DNA from: Leguminivora glycinivorella
Taxonomy: Eukaryota > Arthropoda > Insecta > Lepidoptera > Tortricidae
NCBI RefSeq assembly: GCF_023078275.1
Contig: NC_062980.1
Location: 8,636,783-8,700,782, forward strand
Length of the DNA: 64,000 nucleotides
Direction: 5' to 3'
The notes under the pieces: generated by a model
What the model saw: only the letters and a program-made list of their open reading frames with translations
Told to the model about the DNA's origin: nothing
Database searches by the model: none
Shown here: positions 23,201 to 32,800 of the stretch, in pieces
How the letters are laid out: the number at the start of each line of letters is the position of its first letter
Numbering within the stretch: the first letter of the stretch is position 1
Program-made: the position numbers and the translations under genes

Positions 23201-26200
23201 AAAAGCAAAAAACGCCTTTTTGCGGTTTTAAAGGAGTCGCCCAATGTATGAGGATCATCCTTAAATGGAAGGTCCACAGTATAACTGCCGTCGTTATTAC
23301 GGACAGTGGTTGAGGTATAAATATCTTCACATTTTTGGTCATCGGGACTCAAAAATGTGCGAGAAGGTATTTCTTCAGTTGCCCAAAAGCTCTCTACTAA
23401 CTTGTGAAGAGGATCGCTAGTAAACGCGCAGAGTGTGCGAGAGGCTGTAGGAGGGTTAACTATAGCCGCGTCACCCATTAAAATGTACCCTAGGGTCGTT
23501 TCAAACACGGTAGGTATTATAGGATTCGAGCTTTCGATTTTGTTTGATAACAATATTTTACAATATACATTGACCCCCAGGAGTATATCTATAGGACCAG
23601 GTTCAGAAAAACCATCGTCAGCTAAAGGTAAATTTAAATTGCGAGCATAATTTACAACTTCCCTATCTATGCGCGAGTCGGGCAATTCAGACGTAATGCG
23701 GTCGACAACACGAGGGCGAATCGAATATCGATATGATTCATCCTTTAAAGATGAAAAAGTTAACACGGTATGCCCCTTGGTCTTGAGGGTTAACTCTCCC
23801 AAACCAGTGGCTTCAGTAGGGTATAGCGGTTTATTTATAGCTAGCGAGAGACGCTTGCAACAAGCGACAGATATGTAATCTGACATGGATCCTGGGTCAA
23901 TCAATGCGCGCAGGACATGTGTGCGGTTTAAGGAATCAATAACCTTAATTTTAGCGGTCGCAAGTAAAGCAGTAACTAAACATTGGTTACTGTTATCTTC
24001 GCCAGCAAAAGTACACAAAGAAACTGTGTTTTCCTCATGACGAGAAATCAAGCCATTTTCGACCTTAACGGCAGCAATCGCCGGGTCTATAATATTAGCT
24101 TGCGCGGTGCGGTTGACCTCAGCACTGGGTAAGGCTGTGGTCGGGTCATAAGCGGGAGCGGGTGCGGGAATAACAACATTATTTGTTGCAGCGGGAAAAC
24201 AATTATTAGAAGCGGGTGCGGATACCACTGCACTTACATTGCAGTGAGATTTCTCTTTGGTATTGAAATGCAACATCGTATGATGTCTTAACGAACAATG
24301 AGAACAATGTCGCTTGGAAGTACAAGAGGAAGTCTTATGTTTCACACTTAAGCAGTTATTACAATAAGCGTTAGATTTTATAAAATTGAACCTGTCATGC
24401 GGAGTCATATTATTAAAAGATTGACATGAATATAAATGTTCATGTTGTTTATTTTTGCATAAAGAACATTTATCGCTGGCGCCTTTGTCATTGGCCGCAT
24501 CCGTGTTTACGAATGATTTAGTTTTTTGCAAGAGATGCTTTTTAGCCGATATTTCAACTGGCTTACTAATTGCCGCATTTGGCGAACGAGACAACACTTT
24601 ATTTTGTTCTTTGACGAATTCAATTAAATTTTGATAAGTAGGTATTTTGTCTTTGCGGTATGTAATTTCGAACAATTTAATTGTATCGGCATCTAACTTT
24701 TGCAGCGCTAAATGTAACAACATGAAATCGGTTAAATCGACAAGGTTCAACTGCTTAAGGGCTTCTACAGACGAGTTGAATTTATTTAAGAATGAATCCA
24801 AGCCGGCGGCATTGGTTGCGGTTAATTGTTTGAACGTTAGCAACTGATTAAAATATGTTGACGCCAACGAACGCGGGTCATCATATTTTTGTATCAATGC
24901 GTTCCAAATAATATGGTAATTTTCAGCGGTTGCTGGCAAGCCGGAACAAACACTTGTGGCGTTGCCGGTTAATTTGCCAACTAAATAGTACACCTTCTCG
25001 CTGTCAGTCAGCGACGAGTTTTCATGAATAACACTTTTGAACTGTTGATAAAACAAAGGCCAGTTTTTTACATTTCCGTCAAAAGAAAGCAATTCTAATT
25101 TAGGCAGGCGGCATATTGGTTTTAAAGAGTGCGCAGGTTCAGAGGGAACCTTAGACTCGTTGTCGATTAGAACTTGCTTAATGTAACAAAACATTTCCTC
25201 AAATGCCGACCAAGACTCGTAATCTACTTCAGCATCGGGCTGCATTTGCAACTGCAATAAATTATAGGACTCTAAAACGGTTTGATAATCTTCACGCATT
25301 TTATCCAAATTTAATGTACTAGTGTGAAATGCCCTATATTGAGATGGATCGGTTTCCGCCTTGTAAGCAAGTTCCAATATATTTTCGACGCGCTTGTAAA
25401 TAACGTCGCGCCGAACTGTATAGAGGGCTAGCTGATTTTTGTTTGTGTTATAATTATCGCTAATAAAGCCCTCGCTGCCTTTCCTGGCTTTTGATGATTT
25501 AGACATCTTGTTGAGAATTAACAAGTTTTACAATAAAACTAATAAATCGAACGTCGTAAATAAACTAATGTACCTACGAGGTATGAGTATAAAGGTGTAG
25601 TGTACTATTTAGTTTGACAATGCGGTCAAACATATAATTATTCGAATGAAATAAACAGTATACCTACGCGTTTTAAATAAACGAGTTCCCTAATAAATAG
25701 GTATACCTAACGAACACTAGCTGCGAGCCAACCGATAATAAGCGGAACAAATATTTTTCTACCTGTAATATTTCGGTAAGCGGTGCGGTGCGGTTTGGCT
25801 GACCGAGCAGTGCAATCATATATGGAATGAAAACGATCGGAATGAACGAAAGTGAGCCGAACAATTCCGAAGATTCACGAATGAATATCTTGACTATTTC
25901 AAATATGGCTAACAATTTTGAAATGCGAACAAAGGAAAAATGGAACACGTGTATGAGTATTTTTGTCGTAAAAATAAAATATATAAAGAAATAACCTACG
26001 ATCTATCGTACTTCGTAACGCGGAGCGGAAATATAATGAAATACCTGACGATGCGATAGATATAATAGGATGAGTGACAGAGTATTTCAGTTACGTAGCA
26101 CAATGACCATACAGTTAGCGGTATATTTAATGGAAAAGATTAACTATTCGGCGAGAAGTGACCAAAAAATATGTTAGCGCTTTCACAACATACTTATGCG

Positions 26201-26838
26201 GGAAATTAATTTATATGACAATAGCGGGCCTTCAAAACGCTACGAAGGATATGTTTTTGAATAATTTAGCTTCGAAATAAATGGACTGTATAAATTTGAA
26301 TATTAAGTAAATTACGACACAAAATACTTGCTTGCACCTTGTTTAAAAGGAAAGAGGAAAATGCCAACGCCTACCTTTATAGCTTTTCTTCTAGGTCTTC
26401 TCAGCTGATCAGCTTTTCCAAAACTCCCTTCAGCAATCGGCACAATAGACGATACACTTGTCCACAACAGTTTTTAGGGGCGCGTTAATATTTATCACAT
26501 TTTTGATATTTAGCCATGCGCAGGCTGTTAGCCAAACGGAGCTTAGACGGGGACTGATCGAGGCGAAAATTGCTTCTCGAATCGCGGCGAGTGAGACAGA
26601 TATACTCATCTCACGTGCGTTGGCAAAGGATAGGTGACTTGGAAGGGTGAGGTGATTCGCAAGTACCTACATTTGAAAATATTAATATAAAACTACCTTA
26701 AATGTAAAAATAATAAATTTGGAACTCAACACATGGCTAAGAACACTCCCGACTAACTCAGCTTTCAGACAAAAAAACTAAACCTACCTAAATCGTTTCA
26801 TCCGTTCGGGAGCTACGATGCCACAGACAGACACACAC

Positions 26839-26869
<31 letters not shown>

Positions 26870-29800
26870 CGTCAAACTTACAACACCCCTTCGTTTTTGC
26901 GTCGGGGGTTAAAAACATGAGAACATTCCTGAAATGCCAAATGAAAATATCTTCTATTGAAACTTAAATAAACATATTTTTATAGACTTATACTAAAATA
27001 ACGATGGAATCTGTTTTGAAAGTCCAGTTTGATATATATATTTTGAGTAGGTATTTGTGTGTATACCTACCAAATCTAAAAATAACCAATTATATTACCA
27101 ATTAACCATGTAAGTAGTTTGAGCAAAACACATGAATTTACTGCTGCGGCTGTGTGTACATGAACCTAAGTAATTTTTAATAATAATAATCAGTTAGCCA
27201 TCAATCAGCAATACTAATTTTAATTCTAGTAATTATATTTAACTTATCTAGAATCACGTGGAATGTAGACATGATAACTACTATCAATGCGAATCGTGTA
27301 CGAAATAATGACGTCAGACAAACAATCACGTTTCATATTAAATATCAACTAGACATCTTAATTTATGCATGTTACGAGTATCTACATGTAAGGCGTTGGT
27401 TACCTATTATTTGGCAGCTCAATGTATCGTTTAAGTTATATTTTATAAGCAGGCATACACACTAGGCTTGTGTCGTTCACGAACTATGAACTGTTAGGAA
27501 TAAAATCCCATCAATGACCGAAATGAACTGAATCATTCCGTGGTCTGAGAATCGGTCTTTGCTCATTTAGTTCAGTATAGGATCGGCGAGCGCGAGCGGT
27601 TTGGATCGAGAACGAATGTGTGACTGCGCCGACCGAGAGCGAGAGCTACTTAGCAGAGCAACAAAAAAAGTCATGTTTTCATATTAAACTTCGGTTACTT
27701 TACAACCTTTCGGTCCGGAATGTTACTATTTGTGGACTATTCGTATCATTTTGACACTATTCGGTCCCATTCGTTCTGATCTTTCCGAGCGCAGTGGTCG
27801 CTGGTCTGGCTGAACTAAATGAGCAAAAGACCTAAAAGAGCGAACTAGTTCATGGGAGCGATTGAACGAGATCGGAGCGCTCCGATCAACGAACGAAACG
27901 GCACAAGCCTAATACACGCCACAGCATAAAGAGCCATTGTTCGCTATAGCAAAAAAAACGCAAATAGGCCAAAAAAATATAAATGTGCCCAAAATACAAA
28001 ACAAGTTAGCGTGTAAAAAACGTTTGCGCAATCTGTTAATCGCGCAAAGCACCATTATGAACGTATAATTTAATGTGAGTATTCATATAACGATTCACTA
28101 GCATGTAGGTTGCGTGTAGGTAGGACATGTCAGAACTATAAGGGTCAAATTACAGAACCCTAAAAACACAGGCAACAAGATGCATTTGCAGTGTGCTGGC
28201 AGTTTACCATTTACGTGCAGAAAATAAACGTTGTCATTAGTTATTAAAAAATTAAGACAGACACACGAACTTGGCAAAAATAGCAAAAGGGAGTGTACAA
28301 GTTTCTAATGGGTTGGCAACGCGCATGTGACACACCTTGAGTTGCAGGCGTCCATAGGTTACGGTGACCGCTTTCCATCAGGCGGGCCGTATGCTTGTTT
28401 GCCACTGACGTAGTATTAAAAAAAATAGAAAAGGTAAGGTAGAGAGAATACGACGCATTCGCAGTGAGCAAGCAGTTCAAACAAAAACATGCACAAAATA
28501 CGCTTATTTTACGATTAATCCAAAATAGCTGACTTCTCAGCAGCGGCTACCCCTTGCAGAAGATAAGCGCTGTCATTGGTCAATCAAAAATTAAAAAAAA
28601 AAAAAAGGAATGGCTGACCCCTCAGCGGCGGCGACCTCGCGTAGTCGCGGCACGACCTGCGCGGCGTGGAGCGGCGCGAAGCGGAAGCGCGTGCAGCGCG
28701 ACTGCAGCGCCGGGATGATCTTGCCCAGGTAGTTGCAGATTATGCAGAAACGCACGTTCTCCGTGTACTTCTCAATTACTGAAAACGAAGTTTTAGCATC
28801 ATTTTGTTTACTTCACATTGGGGAAAATGGGTTAGATATGGTATAACGGGGATAGTGCAATACCGCACAACAGATAAAATCGAAGGAATTCAAGCAATAT
28901 ACAATGCACTTGGATTTGTTAGTAAAGCGGTATTGCAAAGTACAAGTAGACTGACTAAGAAAGAGTAAATGCTACGCGTGATAAAAGATTTCAGACAAAG
29001 GGAATACCTAAAGCACACAGGCTAAATCATGTCATTTGATATTGATATTATAAAAATTTTTCGCACTACATCTGTACTTACTTACCAAACTACATTTACC
29101 TAAATATCCCTGGCAATCTTATAATTATGTACTTATGTACGGTTAGCTAAGAAATTGGTTTACCACTTTTCGAATCTATTTTTAAACACATAAGGTCGAA
29201 AAGTGGTAAACCACTTTTTTGGCTGACTGTACCTACCTATTCAAAAGAATGCATAACTCCATCTTTTCATGGTGATTCCCTTCCAACTTAATAAAATCAA
29301 TGTAATACCAAATGGTTTCGTTCAAGGATTGTGGGGAAAGAGAATAAAGCTATTTGGATGGCCGCGGCCAGGATGATGGATGACAAATTGCCGACACATC
29401 AAAACAACTGCTTTATTATAAAACGCAGGCGGAGTTAGACGCCCGCTGCACGCGTCTCAACGCCTTCCGATTCATAATGAGCCATTCCCGCGGTTCGGCG
29501 GCAGCGGGAGTCCAGGTGCGCTCAATGCATCCCCTAGATCCTTGAATATGATAAAACAACTATTTATAAAATCATCAGCTTTATTGTAAAACGCAGACAG
29601 AGCTAGAAGCCCGCTGCACGCGCCTCAGCGCCTTCCTGTTCATAATAAGAGATTGCCGCGGCTCGGCTGGTGCGGGCGGGGGCTCGGGCGGCCGCGCGCG
29701 CCCGTTGCTCGCGGCCGGCGGCGCCGCGCGGACCTTCACGCCGATCACGCTCGCCACTAGGTTTGTGAACGCCGTGTTTACCTGCAAATATTACATTAAT

Positions 29801-32800
29801 ATAGGTACTGCTTAGACAAAAAATGCTAAATAGCACACTGGCCACACGCCTCGCGAAATAAATATGTGCAGAATTTTTTTTTTTTTTTTTTTTAATCTGT
29901 TTTTTTTTAAATATATTTAGGAGCCTTGGTCCATGGGACTATGTCGGCTCCGTTAGGCCACTTCATATTATCAACAATAAATATACAAACTCATTATAAA
30001 AAATAAGTCAAAACAAAAGTAGGTAAAAAAAAAACAACCGAATTTGTATATTTATCTATAAAAGAAACTATATACAAATTCAGCAGTCTTTGACAGGGGT
30101 TCCGCGAGAATTGATTGGAACACCCCTATGTCGGTCATCGTGTATCCGTGGAGCTCAAAGATCTGCATTCTCTTCGCTCGAGTCCGGACACACTCCATAA
30201 GGAAGTGATGCACATCCTCAACAGTTCCACAAACTTCACAGTTGGGCGAATCGGATTTCCTCATCAGATGTGCAAACTTATTCATTGGAATGTGTCCGGA
30301 CCGAAGTCTGTGTGCCCGAACAATATCTAGTCGCTTCAATGAGCCAACTTCCCACCAGGGGATTCGAGGAGGCTCACGCTGTATGGTCCTGTACCAGATG
30401 CCCTTCTCTTGGGACTTTACATTAAAATATTCCTTCCAGTAATCATACATTTTTCCCCTGTACCGGGCGACTACCTCTGAGGCGGCAGGGACAATATCAA
30501 ACCTAGTCCCCTCAGAAGCAGCCGTCGCGGCCAAGCGGTCAGCCTCCTCGTTCCCCTTCAACCCGATGTGCGACGGGATCCACTGTATTTTCAAACATAT
30601 TCTAGAACTTTGTAATATTATAATTTGTTTCAAAATTTTGTAAGCTAGCGGGAGACCCTGATGGTCGCCAGAGGCACACCGGGATAAATGTTGGATGGAA
30701 CTTTTGCTGTCTGTGAGGACAACAACTCTAGGATAATTTAGATTTTCGATATGTAATAAGGCTTGATAAATCGCACTAAGTTCCGCGGTCATTATAGAAA
30801 CTCCAGCCGAGATTTTGAATTGCATTTTTGTGGCACACAATGGGTCGAAAATGGCGGCGCCGATTTTATCATTGCACTTCGATGCATCGGTGAATATTCT
30901 ATTATGTGCAGAATTATTTTGAACAGCTGACCGAGGGCCGCCATCTTGCCGAGCAAATTTGGAAACGTGCGCTCATGAGCACGGGCGTTTTCCTCGCGAG
31001 TGCGGCCAGTGTGGACCCGGCTAATGTCGTCTACTTCTTAATTTTATTGTGATCAAGTTAACACATTATGTTTTTCACCGATAAATAGGTCAGTCGGTTA
31101 AACACATTCTGTAAGTGCGTTTTCACATTATCCGATCCTATATCGGATGTCGGAAGGATTACAAAGGCAAAAATCAAAGATGGTGGCTTAAAAGTATGGG
31201 ATATCGGTCCTACATCCGATATCGGATCGGATGTGAAAACTCACTTCAGACTGTCAAAAAACTTCCCAAGGAAAATTAGTTCACTTACCATTTCTCCTGT
31301 CCTCGCTGACCCTTTGTAGTTCTCTAACAAATGTTCGGAAGCGAACTTCTGCACGCACGAGAGGCGCACGGCCCGCTGGTGCTCCAAGTCGGACTTGTTG
31401 CCGAACACGGCTAGCAGAGGCTTCTTCACGTCCGCTTCGAATATGCTCTTCACAGTCGTGATCCAAGTGTTCAGGTTCTCGAAACTTTGTAAATTCGTTA
31501 GGTCATAAACAAATAATACTACCTGAAAAGGAAACCAAAATTTAAAAATTTTAGCGACTGAAAATATTCATTTATATTATTTTGTTATCCTTAATTTAAG
31601 ACAAGAGGGAGTTTCTATACAAAACAATATGCATACTACATGATTTAGCAATATACAAGATGCTGCCAAACTAGGGAAAACCGTAAAATTAGGTAGTAAC
31701 AGTTGAAAAGTTTTATTTAAGTTTTATTTACTGTCGTAACTGTCGAGTAACCTTAGCAACAGTATAAGTTTGGCGCCCTAACTTGGGTAAATTTCACTCA
31801 TGCCTTTGGAGCTGGTCAGCTATCTCTACAAAATGCATATCATAGAGACATCAGTTCCGTAACTACTAATTTTTTATTTTTTTTATTCCATAGTATCAGA
31901 TATTTTGAAGCATATCACGTCCAGCATACCCCCAGTACTATTCAGATAGAAGCTCCACCTATACGCGTGTTCACGCAAGTAGTGTAGAGGTAGTTCTCCA
32001 GCATGCGTGTGACAAGCGCGTTGCCGACCAAGTCGCAGAGCTGCCGGCACGGCGGGGCGCAGCCCGAGGCACTGGACCATAACCTCGGCTCCCTAGATTC
32101 CGCCAGCACTACTTCGTATTTCCCTAGAGGTACATGTGCTCACATCGGTAGCGTAGAGGTAGTTCTCCAGCATGCGCGTAGCGAGAGCATTGCCAGCCAC
32201 GTCGCACAGCTGCAGCGGCACGGCGGGCCGCAGCCCGAGGCACTGCCCCGCCATGACCTCGGCGCCCTGCGTGCCGCCGCCGGCCGCCGTTCCGCCCAAA
32301 TAGCGCGCGCATAGACTGCTCTAGAAACAGATGTCCAGATATTGCTTTACGGTTAGCTTTTTGCTGACGCTAATTAGTATCTATTTTATTTCTTACTTAC
32401 TCTTTTCCAGGCAATTAAGATTAATTTCTAAAATTTCATTTCAACCTTAGAAATCTGAGTTAAGGTTTAAATTGGATTGCACTTTGAACAAATCAGCTTA
32501 CATATATCTCAACACAATCTTTTGTTTCCAGTAAAAAGCAGTTTAATAAATAAGTTGCAAAGCAATTAAAATATTAGAATCATTATAAGTTAATACTTAC
32601 TTTGCCAGTAGATGGTTCACCAACAACTGTAATTTTAACTATCCTATTTTGTGTTTCATCTTCTTCACTGTCAGACATTGTATTTTTATTAACTGTATAA
32701 TTATAGTATATAAAAACCATAAAAATTCAATTTATAAAACTAGTTTAAGAAGTTCTTGCAAAATATTTAAACTTATTACTGCTAATATGAATTACAGTTA

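Larger units (their letters stand above)
15524..26731 (-). mobile_element. BEL/Pao LTR retrotransposon, defective, in RFC5 intron 5
   Basis: A BEL/Pao element lies in the same orientation as RFC5. Direct repeats of about 445-480 bp at 15524-15968 and 26250-26731 differ at only a couple of positions and serve as LTRs; the 3' LTR lacks about 35 nt of its start. A 5-bp target duplication CATGG (15519-15523 and 26732-26736) lies inside a dispersed repeat. Coding order on - is gag, aspartic protease, RT (25524-22312), RNase H end (19130-18669) and integrase zinc-binding domain (16508-16035). The integrase catalytic core is missing and there is a 1-nt frameshift in RT, so it cannot be autonomous. 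A non-LTR element and a hAT-type element have inserted into it. Confidence 0.88.

Noticed and set aside
25673..25948. 91-codon - ORF upstream of the BEL gag
   Set aside because: Located in the BEL leader, no family features; probably chance.
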